Source of the DNA: Thermoanaerobaculia bacterium
GTDB taxonomy: Bacteria; Acidobacteriota; Thermoanaerobaculia; Multivoradales; JAIOJS01
DNA: 52,068 bases
Reading direction: 5' to 3'
Assembly: GCA_030429235.1 (NCBI GenBank)
Contig: JAUIDB010000028.1
Location: 1-52,068, forward strand
Below, piece after piece: positions 15,295-22,254 of the stretch. Position 1 is the stretch's first letter. Each line of letters starts with the position of its first letter. The notes under the pieces are model-generated. The model was not told the origin of the DNA and did no database searches. It saw only the letters and a list, made by a program, of their open reading frames with translations. The translations under genes and the position numbers were made by a program.

Positions 15295-17007
15295 CTACAG
15301 CGCGGAGACGGCGCCTCCCCAGACTCCGGTCGACGGTTCCTCGACCACCACCGAGAGTCGTTCGGTATCGGCCGGAACCTCGATGATGGTCTGGTAGAGC
15401 AGCTCGGGCCAAGAGCGCGTGTCCGCCGAGGGCAGGTTGAACGCCTGCTCGACCCGGTGAACGAAAGGCGGCCGGTTGGGAATCTCCACTCCGAACGTCA
15501 GCGAGAGTGGTACCTGCTGGTTCTGCAGTACCTCCTTCAGCATCGTGAGATCGAACGACACCTCGGCACTGATCGTGCGAGCTCCCTTGTTCGTCTTGGG
15601 TCCGACCGTCGGGAACTCCAGCCGCACCGGCATCTCACCGGCATCGGAGTCGAGAACCAGAAGTCGTCGCGCTCGGGACGCCATGACCTGCTCGAGCGTC
15701 GGGGACCGAACCCAGCGCGCCGAGTGCAGCTGCACTCCAGGACGCGTGGTCTCGACCCGTACTTCGTGTACTCGGCCATCCCGAGCCCGCGGAGCGCGGT
15801 AGATCAGGCGCGGCCGTTGGGCCAAGCGGTCGATCGCCGGGCCGGCCTTCTTCCGAGTCGTGATCACCTGTCCCCCGGTCTGCTCTGCAACCATACTGAG
15901 GGGCTCCATGGGAAAGCCCACCACCGTGTTGGTCGAAGCGGAGTCGGGACCCGCCGTACCGATCGCACCGATCGATCGAAAGCGGTCGCGCTGGGCCAAG
16001 GAAGCGTCGGAAGAGACCGGCGGAACCGAACTACCGCCCACCGACATCATCATCGTCGTCCACCCGGTTGCCGCCAGCTGTCGCCCCAGACCATCGATCA
16101 CATTCGATAGCTGGTACTCCTGCAGTTCGGCGCTCAGCGCCGCTTGGACCCCCAGGGTTGAGGTGGAGTCGAGGTAGAAGTTGCTCGGTTCGAGGTCAAA
16201 GCCATCGGAGACCACGATCGCAGCCGAGGCGGGCACGTCACCGTAGGCTGCCATCCACTCGCTGAAGGTCCGCACCCGACGATCGATCAGGTTGTACTCT
16301 CTCTGCACCGCGGACCGAATCGGACCGATCAAGGCTCGGGCCGAGGCCTCGGCATCGGGACCGTTGCCTTCGGTGAGTCGGGTATCGAGCAGTCGCATAT
16401 GGGCTCGGCGCTCGTCCAGGAGGTCGTTTCTGGCAGGCTCCTTCGCCACCTCCTTGAGGGCCTGGCGGACCAGGCCGGGATCCCGGGTAAAGGGCTGTAC
16501 TAGGCGCGGCGCAGGATTGGCCATCACAATCTCGACCGGACCGCGAGCGACCAGTTCCTCGACACGGTTCTCGAGGCCGTCGATCGCTCGTCGGATCGAG
16601 CGCTGTCCAGTGAGGGGCGCGTCGAAGTAGATCAGGAAGCGCCACTCCGCCGTTGCCGGACGAGCCAACGGTACGGCGGCCGTGGCCGCGGTCGCGGTAG
16701 CTGGAGACGGGCTCCGCTCGCTGCGCGGAGCGGCGGGGGAAGCCGACGGATAGTCGAGCCCGATGACCTCGACCGGTTCGCCGTCCTCCCAGACCTTGAA
16801 GTCCTCGGCGGTCAGGCCGAGCACCGGGTTGCCCTTCTTGTCATGAGGATCGATCATCAGCTCGACGATGGTCACGTCGAGGGTCTCGCTAAACGAATCG
16901 GCCACCTCTGCATCCTGAGCCGCGGCTTCGGATTCCTGGGCGGCCAGGGTGCTGGCCGACAGGAAAGAGACCATTAGGACTAAAAAGATCGAGAAGATTC
17001 GTTTCAC
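15295..17007 (-). CDS. Secreted VWFA-related protein (3), divergent member
   Basis: The start is a GTG at 17007, 7 nt after GGGAG (17015-17019, minus). The protein (570 residues) has a signal peptide (IFSIFLVLMVSFLSASTLAAQ). The family signature is weaker but clear: DKKGNPVLGLTAEDFKVWED (about 53-73). A VWA-like core follows (WRFLIYFDAPLTGQRSIRRA, where the metal site is again not DxSxS, and AAIVVSDGFDLE). It lacks the YYSLGY and QGYRDRS blocks of the other two; instead it has RLIYRAPRARDGRVHEV. It may therefore be a distinct subfamily. It is convergent with VWFA protein 2. A -24/-12-like element lies at 17183-17199, and hairpins occur in the leader (for example AGGACGA-TCG-TCGTCCT, 17065-17081 read on minus). 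Confidence 0.8.
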   Translation of the reverse strand: MKRIFSIFLVLMVSFLSASTLAAQESEAAAQDAEVADSFSETLDVTIVELMIDPHDKKGNPVLGLTAEDFKVWEDGEPVEVIGLDYPSASPAAPRSERSPSPATATAATAAVPLARPATAEWRFLIYFDAPLTGQRSIRRAIDGLENRVEELVARGPVEIVMANPAPRLVQPFTRDPGLVRQALKEVAKEPARNDLLDERRAHMRLLDTRLTEGNGPDAEASARALIGPIRSAVQREYNLIDRRVRTFSEWMAAYGDVPASAAIVVSDGFDLEPSNFYLDSTSTLGVQAALSAELQEYQLSNVIDGLGRQLAATGWTTMMMSVGGSSVPPVSSDASLAQRDRFRSIGAIGTAGPDSASTNTVVGFPMEPLSMVAEQTGGQVITTRKKAGPAIDRLAQRPRLIYRAPRARDGRVHEVRVETTRPGVQLHSARWVRSPTLEQVMASRARRLLVLDSDAGEMPVRLEFPTVGPKTNKGARTISAEVSFDLTMLKEVLQNQQVPLSLTFGVEIPNRPPFVHRVEQAFNLPSADTRSWPELLYQTIIEVPADTERLSVVVEEPSTGVWGGAVSAL

Positions 17008-17182
17008 GTTGCTGCTCCCTCAGTGGATTCCGGTACTGTTTTCAAAGGCTAGTGTCGCATGATCAGGACGACGATCGTCCTCGAAGTGTTGCGTTCCCGG
17101 TGCCTACGCCGCGCATCAGAACTGAGATCCCTTCCACCCAGGTCCGACGGGTGGGACGAGCCGCCAGGCACTGAGAAAGAGA

Positions 17183-17199
17183 AGCACGATTTGTGCCAG
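17183..17199 (-). promoter_or_regulatory. Possible sigma-54-type promoter of VWFA gene 3
   Basis: On the minus strand, CTGGCACAAATCGTGCTT has GG at 17197-17196 and GC at 17185-17184 with 10 nt between. The -24 box is good; the -12 box is GTGCT instead of TTGCW. It is intergenic and in the right direction, about 175 bp before the GTG. I see no copy of the TTCT-N7-AGAA dyad upstream. GG-N10-GC also arises by chance in this GC-rich DNA. Confidence 0.35.
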
Positions 17200-17226
17200 G
17201 GAATGGCTTTGGTGAGGCCAGGTCGC

Positions 17227-19533
17227 TCAGTGCTGAAAGGCGTACGAGATCTTGACGAACGCGCTCCGTCGCACCGGTTCTTGATTCCCGGCCGTCGTCT
17301 CCTCGCGATCCTCTCCCAGACCGACGAAGAGAACGGTCTGCCAGTTGATCTTGTAGGCGAAGAGGAGGGACCCGGTGAGGTCAGACTGCATCGGCGTCAC
17401 CGTGGCCGAGTAGAGGTCTGGATCCCGTTCGGTCGCCGTCCACTGGCCGATCAAACGAAGGTAGGAGCGGGCGTTGAAGTTATACACCGCCTTGAGGCGA
17501 GCGAGTTCGGCGGTGAACAACCGCCCCATCGTGGCTCCCCGATCCAGGTCGAGCCACTGACGAACCGCATCGAGCTGGACCTCCATCTGGTCGCTGAAGC
17601 GCAGATTCGATCGCACCTGGAGCGAACCACCGGTGCCCTTGCGGTGCTCGGAGAAGTCGATCTGATCTCCGTAGTCACCGTCGATCCGGATCCGTGAAAC
17701 GCGCCGACTCGGCCGCACGTCGAAAGTGTAGATGATGCGATTGCGGTCGAACCGCCGACCGCCGCTGGTCACGTCTTCGAACGAGCCTCGAATGCGGACG
17801 AAGGAGTTCCAGGGCGCGTCCAAACCGAAACCACTGGAGAAGTAGCTCTCGATCAGTTCTCCGTCGCGGTCCTCGGTGTGCCCGCCAAAGGTGTAGACCC
17901 GAATCCGCTTGACTCGGCTCTTCTGCGGTCGGAAGGTATACCCCGTCTCCCCGAACACTTCACGGTAGCCGACCTGCGGCACGAAACCGTTGTCGGCTCG
18001 GAAGCCGTCGGAGGCCTCCTCATACTCGACGAACCAGTCGACCTTCTCGGCACGGTGGCTCCACCAGATGTCGGCAGCGTGTCCCGACAGTGAACGGCCG
18101 TCCCACTCGGTGGCCAGATCCGTCCGGTCGGGCGTCTCGCTCCAACTGCCCAGTACCTGGGCCGTAATCTCGTCGCTCGGCCCCAGTCGCCATCGCAAGT
18201 CCGGGCCCACCAGGCGGTTGTAGCCTCCTCCGTCGATCTCGCGCCCGCTGTAGATCATGCTCACCAGGGCATCGTCACCCAGTTCACGACGCCAACGGCC
18301 GACCGCCACCAGCGACTCGAAGTCCTGCCGGGCCAGGGAGGATCCCCGGGGGCCGGGAATGATGACACTGCCTCCACCGCGATCCTCGCCCACCAGAACG
18401 GTGTAGGAGTTCTTGCCGACCTTGCCGGTGGAGCGCAGCCCCCAGCGGGGCGAAGTGAAGGTCCGGGTGTACAGGGCCTGGATTTCGGTATCGAAGAGGT
18501 CAGCCCCCTCCAGAAAGAAGGGACGCTTCTCCTCGAAGAAGAGAGCGAACCGTTCGTTGGTTCCGAGTTGCGCCGTATCCGACTCGATCTGAGAGAAGTC
18601 CGGGTTGTAGGTCAGATCGATCACCGTGTGGGGCGAGGGAACCCAGCGCACGTCGAATCCAACCTCCGAGTCGGTCGAGGAATCGTCCAGAGGTGTGCCT
18701 GCTCCATCGACGGCGCGCTCGGTCTGGGCGCCGGTAACGTACGGCGCGGCGACCCAGTGACTGCCGTTGGGAAGTCCGCGTAGCCCGCGCACTGGACTGG
18801 CGTTGCAGATGAAGCAGGATCTCTCGCGCGGGAGCCGGCTAGAGAACATCTGATACCGGTACTCCCGAGGTCGGTTGCGATAGAGCATGAGATTCCAGTT
18901 CTGCTCGGGTGCTTCCGAGTAGCGCAGGGAAGAGAAGGGGATCCGAATCTCCAGGACCCAACCGTCCTCGGTCACCCTGCCCGCCGACTCCCAGAAGAAG
19001 TCCGGCGCCGAGTCCTCACCGGCGACGTCGGAGGAGAGAGCGTCGTACTGGATTCCACGGGGGTTGGCGAGGAACATCTGGGCCGTGGTGAGGTCACCGG
19101 TGGTGTCGACGATCAGGCCCCCGTAGTCGGTGTAGGACGGTACGTTGTCCCGATCCCCCAGTGGGGCCCGGATCTTCTCTGGCTCTGGATCCTGGAACTC
19201 CAACCCAACGTAGAGATGGGTGTCGTCATAGGTCAGATAGCCGACGTTGGCGACGGAAGGTTCGATGTTGTCGCCGGGATTGGTTTCGAACCACTCCTCC
19301 AGCCGAACCGCTTGCTCCCAAGCCGGGTCGGAAAGATCCCCGTCGATCCGAATCTCTGAGTCGAGTCTCTCGATCAAGATGATCGACGGGTCCCTAGCCT
19401 CGGTCGCGATCTCGCTCGAGCCCTGCCCCTGCACCGATCCCACCACCCCCACGAGCCCCGAGAGCACTAGACCCGACACCCGGCGAATCCACGTCGAACT
19501 CTGCTTCCCCGAACTCCCGGTCCGTCGTTGCAT
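17227..19533 (-). CDS. DUF5916 / CBM9-like outer-membrane barrel protein
   Basis: This 768-residue exported protein starts at the ATG at 19533 behind AAGGA. After a signal region (VSGLVLSGLVGVVGSVQGQ) comes a carbohydrate-binding family 9-like domain (about 55-215, IRIDGDLSDPAWEQA and DDTHLYVGLEFQDP). This is followed by a DUF5916 region (about 240-768), rich in alternating amphipathic strands and containing EEKRPFFLEGADLF, the strongest family landmark. DUF5916 proteins are predicted outer-membrane barrels of unknown activity, often near TonB receptors and peptidases. CSCFIC-like Cys residues (SCFICNASP) may bind metal or form a disulfide. It shares a 62-bp divergent region with the ArsR-methyltransferase gene. 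No terminator is visible between it and VWFA gene 3 (219-bp gap), so read-through into that gene is possible. Confidence 0.85.
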   Translation of the reverse strand: MQRRTGSSGKQSSTWIRRVSGLVLSGLVGVVGSVQGQGSSEIATEARDPSIILIERLDSEIRIDGDLSDPAWEQAVRLEEWFETNPGDNIEPSVANVGYLTYDDTHLYVGLEFQDPEPEKIRAPLGDRDNVPSYTDYGGLIVDTTGDLTTAQMFLANPRGIQYDALSSDVAGEDSAPDFFWESAGRVTEDGWVLEIRIPFSSLRYSEAPEQNWNLMLYRNRPREYRYQMFSSRLPRERSCFICNASPVRGLRGLPNGSHWVAAPYVTGAQTERAVDGAGTPLDDSSTDSEVGFDVRWVPSPHTVIDLTYNPDFSQIESDTAQLGTNERFALFFEEKRPFFLEGADLFDTEIQALYTRTFTSPRWGLRSTGKVGKNSYTVLVGEDRGGGSVIIPGPRGSSLARQDFESLVAVGRWRRELGDDALVSMIYSGREIDGGGYNRLVGPDLRWRLGPSDEITAQVLGSWSETPDRTDLATEWDGRSLSGHAADIWWSHRAEKVDWFVEYEEASDGFRADNGFVPQVGYREVFGETGYTFRPQKSRVKRIRVYTFGGHTEDRDGELIESYFSSGFGLDAPWNSFVRIRGSFEDVTSGGRRFDRNRIIYTFDVRPSRRVSRIRIDGDYGDQIDFSEHRKGTGGSLQVRSNLRFSDQMEVQLDAVRQWLDLDRGATMGRLFTAELARLKAVYNFNARSYLRLIGQWTATERDPDLYSATVTPMQSDLTGSLLFAYKINWQTVLFVGLGEDREETTAGNQEPVRRSAFVKISYAFQH

Positions 19534-19565
19534 GTGTCCTTGTACGGAGGAGACGCCCCCAGGGT

Positions 19566-19622
19566 TCCGGACGGACTTGACAACACGCCGCTGCTATGAA
19601 ACCCTTCATCCGGATGGACGGA
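19566..19622. promoter_or_regulatory. Repeated TCCGGA..GGA motif in the divergent promoter region
   Basis: TCCGGACGGA (19566-19575) and TCCGGATGGACGGA (19609-19622) are two related motifs 43 bp apart, about four helical turns. The second includes the 10-bp palindrome CATCCGGATG (19607-19616), which overlaps the start of the regulator gene. TTGACA lies between them (19577-19582), but no -10 box at proper spacing is clear. Autoregulation by the ArsR-type protein is a guess. Confidence 0.25.
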
Positions 19623-20564
19623 TTAAATCAACCGCCGAGCATTCTGGATACTGCCGCTCTGTTGGCAGACGCTACGCGGTGCCGAATTCTCCAACTCCTC
19701 GACGAGCACGAGTTGACCGTGTCCGAGCTGTGTGCCGTGCTTCAGATGCCGCAGTCTACGGTCAGTCGTCACCTCAAGACCCTCAATGCCGGAGGCTGGG
19801 TCCAAGCCCGCCGGGAGGGGACCAGCAATCTCTATCGGCAGACCGGGCGCAACGGTGCCGACGGCAGCCTCTGGCGCCTGATCCGGGAGCAGCTGACCCA
19901 AGAGCGCTCCAGTCGACGGGATCGGGAACGACTCCGACAGGTCTTGGCGGAACGGCTGTCGCGCTCTGAGCAGTTCTTCGCCAAAAGCGCCGGCGACTGG
20001 GATCTCCTCCGCGACGAGCTCTTCGGCAGCCGCTTCGACCTGCAGGCCCTCACCTGGCTCCTCGATCCGACCCTGGTGGTCGGTGACCTCGCCTGCGGAA
20101 CCGGTCGGGTGGCGGAGGCCCTGGCTCCCGCCGTCGGCCACGTCGTCGCCATCGACCAGTCGGTCCCGATGATCGAAGCCGCTCGCCAGCGCTTGGGCCA
20201 CTTCGAGAACATCGATGTGCGCGAGGGGCGCCTCGAAGCGCTCCCCCTGGCCGACCAGAGCCTCGATCTCGGCGCTCTCTTTCTCGCGCTTCACCTCTCG
20301 AGCGATCCCGTGCGCGTCCTCGAGGAGGTCCGACGGGTGCTCCGTCCCGGCGGACGACTCCTGGTGGTCGACCTTCTCCCCCACGGCCGAGAGGAGTTGC
20401 GACAGAACATGGGACACGTCTGGCTGGGATTCTCTGCCGAGCAACTGGCCGAGCAGCTGACTCTGGCCGGCTTCGACGGCAGTCGACAACGCTACGCCGC
20501 TCTGCCCGAGGCGACCTCGGCTACTGGTCCCGCTCTTTTCGTATCCACAGTCGCATGCCCCTGA
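19596..20564 (+). CDS. ArsR-family regulator fused to SAM methyltransferase domain (SahR-like)
   Basis: The protein (322 residues) joins an ArsR-type winged helix (about 15-95, [20 protein letters not shown]) to a class I methyltransferase-fold domain (about 135-315). Motif I is [16 protein letters not shown], the acidic motif is VVAIDQS, and the post-I region is [15 protein letters not shown]. It lies 58 bp before ahcY on the same strand. This domain pair and neighbourhood match SahR, described as an S-adenosylhomocysteine-sensing repressor of the SAM cycle in Proteobacteria. In that case the methyltransferase fold would bind SAH rather than catalyse. This is an inference by analogy, and a true methyltransferase is not excluded. 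The ATG at 19596 lacks a Shine-Dalgarno; ATG 19614 (MDGLNQPPS) is an alternative start. Confidence 0.85.
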   Translation: MKPFIRMDGLNQPPSILDTAALLADATRCRILQLLDEHELTVSELCAVLQMPQSTVSRHLKTLNAGGWVQARREGTSNLYRQTGRNGADGSLWRLIREQLTQERSSRRDRERLRQVLAERLSRSEQFFAKSAGDWDLLRDELFGSRFDLQALTWLLDPTLVVGDLACGTGRVAEALAPAVGHVVAIDQSVPMIEAARQRLGHFENIDVREGRLEALPLADQSLDLGALFLALHLSSDPVRVLEEVRRVLRPGGRLLVVDLLPHGREELRQNMGHVWLGFSAEQLAEQLTLAGFDGSRQRYAALPEATSATGPALFVSTVACP

Positions 20565-20622
20565 CGGTCGGCGACACCACGCTGCAACGCTTTCAACTCA
20601 AAACAAACTGCAGGAGTCTTTC

Positions 20623-22125
20623 ATGACCGTAGCTACTCTCGAACAGCACAGCCCGTTTACCGCCGTCGAGGCGGTGGGGCGCCTCCCCTACAAGGTTGCC
20701 GACCTCTCGCTGGCCGACTTCGGCCGCAAGGAACTGGCACTGGCCGAGCACGAGATGCCCGGCCTCATGTCGCTGCGCGACAAGTTCGGCGATGCCAAGC
20801 CTCTGGCCGGCAAGAAGATCATGGGCAGTCTCCACATGACGGTGCAAACCGCCGTTCTGATCGAGACCCTGACCGCTCTCGGGGCGGATGTCCGTTGGGT
20901 CTCCTGCAACATCTTCTCGACCCAGGACCACGCCGCTGCCGCGGTGGTCGTCGGCCGACCGGAGTCGGGCGGAACGATCGAGGACCCGAGAGGGGTTCCG
21001 GTCTACGCTTGGAAGGGTGAGACCCTGGAGGAGTACTGGTGGTGCACCAGTGAGGCCCTGATGTGGGCCGATGGCAGTGGTCCCGACCTCATCGTCGACG
21101 ACGGCGGCGACGCCACGCTCCTGATCCACAAGGGCGTCGAATTCGAGAAGACCGGCGTCGTTCCCGACTTCGACGCCGACAACGAGCCGGAGGAGTGGGG
21201 CGTCATCCTCGACTTGCTGCGCCGCGAGTTGGTCGGCAACCCGGGTCGCTGGCAACGAACCGCAGACGGCATGATCGGGGTCAGCGAAGAGACCACGACC
21301 GGTGTCCACCGTCTCTATCAGATGGAAGAGGCTGGTTCCTTGCTGTTCCCCGCCATCAACGTCAACGACTCGGTTACCAAGAGCAAGTTCGACAACATCT
21401 ACGGTTGTCGTCACTCCGTGATCGACGGAATCAACCGGGCGAGCGACGTCATGCTCTCGGGCAAGCTCGCCGTGGTGTGCGGCTACGGTGAGGTCGGCAA
21501 GGGCTGTGCTCAGGCCCTCAAGAGCCAGGGTTGCCGTGTCGTCGTCACCGAAATCGATCCGATCTGCGCGCTGCAGGCCGCCATGGAGGGTTTCGAGGTC
21601 AAGACCCTCGAGGACGTAGTCTCCGAGGCGGATGTCTTCGTGACCGCCACCGGCAACAAGGACATCATCACGGCCCACCACATGGCCCAGATGAAGGACA
21701 AGGCGATCGTCGGCAACATCGGCCACTTCGACAACGAAATCGACATGGCTGGCCTGGCGAAGATCGAGGGAATCCAGAAAGTCAACATCAAGCCGCAGTA
21801 CGACGAGTGGATCTTCCCCGATGGACACGGCGTGCTGATCCTGGCCGAGGGACGACTCCTGAACCTCGGTTGCGCCACCGGCCACCCGAGCTTCGTGATG
21901 TCGGCTTCCTTCACCAACCAGGTGCTCGCCCAGATCGAGCTCGCCGTCAACACCGAGAACTACGAGAACAAGGTCTACGTGCTGCCCAAGGTCCTCGATG
22001 AGGAGGTGGCCCGGCTGCATCTCGACAAGCTGGGAGTGAAGCTCACCAAGCTCACCGACAATCAGGCCGAGTACCTCGGGATCCCGCAGGACGGTCCGTT
22101 CAAACCCGAGATGTACCGCTACTAG
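20623..22125 (+). CDS. ahcY: Adenosylhomocysteinase
   Basis: The enzyme hydrolyses S-adenosylhomocysteine to adenosine and homocysteine in the cytoplasm, recycling the product of methyl transfer. The start is the ATG behind CAGGAG. The 500-residue length fits the longer bacterial form with the extra segment after residue 150 (roughly [20 protein letters not shown]). Landmarks are [22 protein letters not shown], the NAD-binding loop GYGEVGKG (about 286-293), [11 protein letters not shown] and the C-terminal PFKPEMYRY with the conserved Lys-Tyr tail. It forms a likely two-gene unit with the upstream SahR-like gene. No SAH riboswitch fits in the 58-bp gap. A terminator follows at 22144. Confidence 0.97.
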   Translation: MTVATLEQHSPFTAVEAVGRLPYKVADLSLADFGRKELALAEHEMPGLMSLRDKFGDAKPLAGKKIMGSLHMTVQTAVLIETLTALGADVRWVSCNIFSTQDHAAAAVVVGRPESGGTIEDPRGVPVYAWKGETLEEYWWCTSEALMWADGSGPDLIVDDGGDATLLIHKGVEFEKTGVVPDFDADNEPEEWGVILDLLRRELVGNPGRWQRTADGMIGVSEETTTGVHRLYQMEEAGSLLFPAINVNDSVTKSKFDNIYGCRHSVIDGINRASDVMLSGKLAVVCGYGEVGKGCAQALKSQGCRVVVTEIDPICALQAAMEGFEVKTLEDVVSEADVFVTATGNKDIITAHHMAQMKDKAIVGNIGHFDNEIDMAGLAKIEGIQKVNIKPQYDEWIFPDGHGVLILAEGRLLNLGCATGHPSFVMSASFTNQVLAQIELAVNTENYENKVYVLPKVLDEEVARLHLDKLGVKLTKLTDNQAEYLGIPQDGPFKPEMYRY

Positions 22126-22143
22126 GTCGAACTCGACCACCCG

Positions 22144-22177
22144 GGGCTGGACGGTTGGCAACGCCGTCCAGCCCTTT
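22144..22177 (+). terminator. Probable terminator of ahcY
   Basis: GGGCTGGACGG (22144-22154) pairs perfectly with CCGTCCAGCCC (22164-22174) around a 9-nt loop. Only three T residues follow. Confidence 0.7.
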
Positions 22178-22241
22178 CGGTCGCGGAGCGACGCGAGCAC
22201 CGAGGCCGGTTCCGAGCGAGGACCGGGCCCGGGAGCAGGCC

Positions 22242-22247
22242 TATAAT
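22242..22247 (+). promoter_or_regulatory. -10 box TATAAT for a leaderless kinase message
   Basis: A perfect TATAAT lies 7 nt before the ATG at 22255, so transcription would start at or next to the A of the start codon. No Shine-Dalgarno and no clear -35 box are present. Confidence 0.5.
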
Positions 22248-22254
22248 CGATCCG

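Noticed and set aside
20565-20622. SAH riboswitch upstream of ahcY
   Set aside because: The gap is only 58 nt and shows no matching fold; the neighbouring SahR-like protein is a better candidate regulator.
20735-20760. GG-N10-GC sigma-54-like match inside ahcY
   Set aside because: It is within coding sequence and shows that the bare GG-N10-GC pattern occurs by chance; only conserved intergenic copies were kept.
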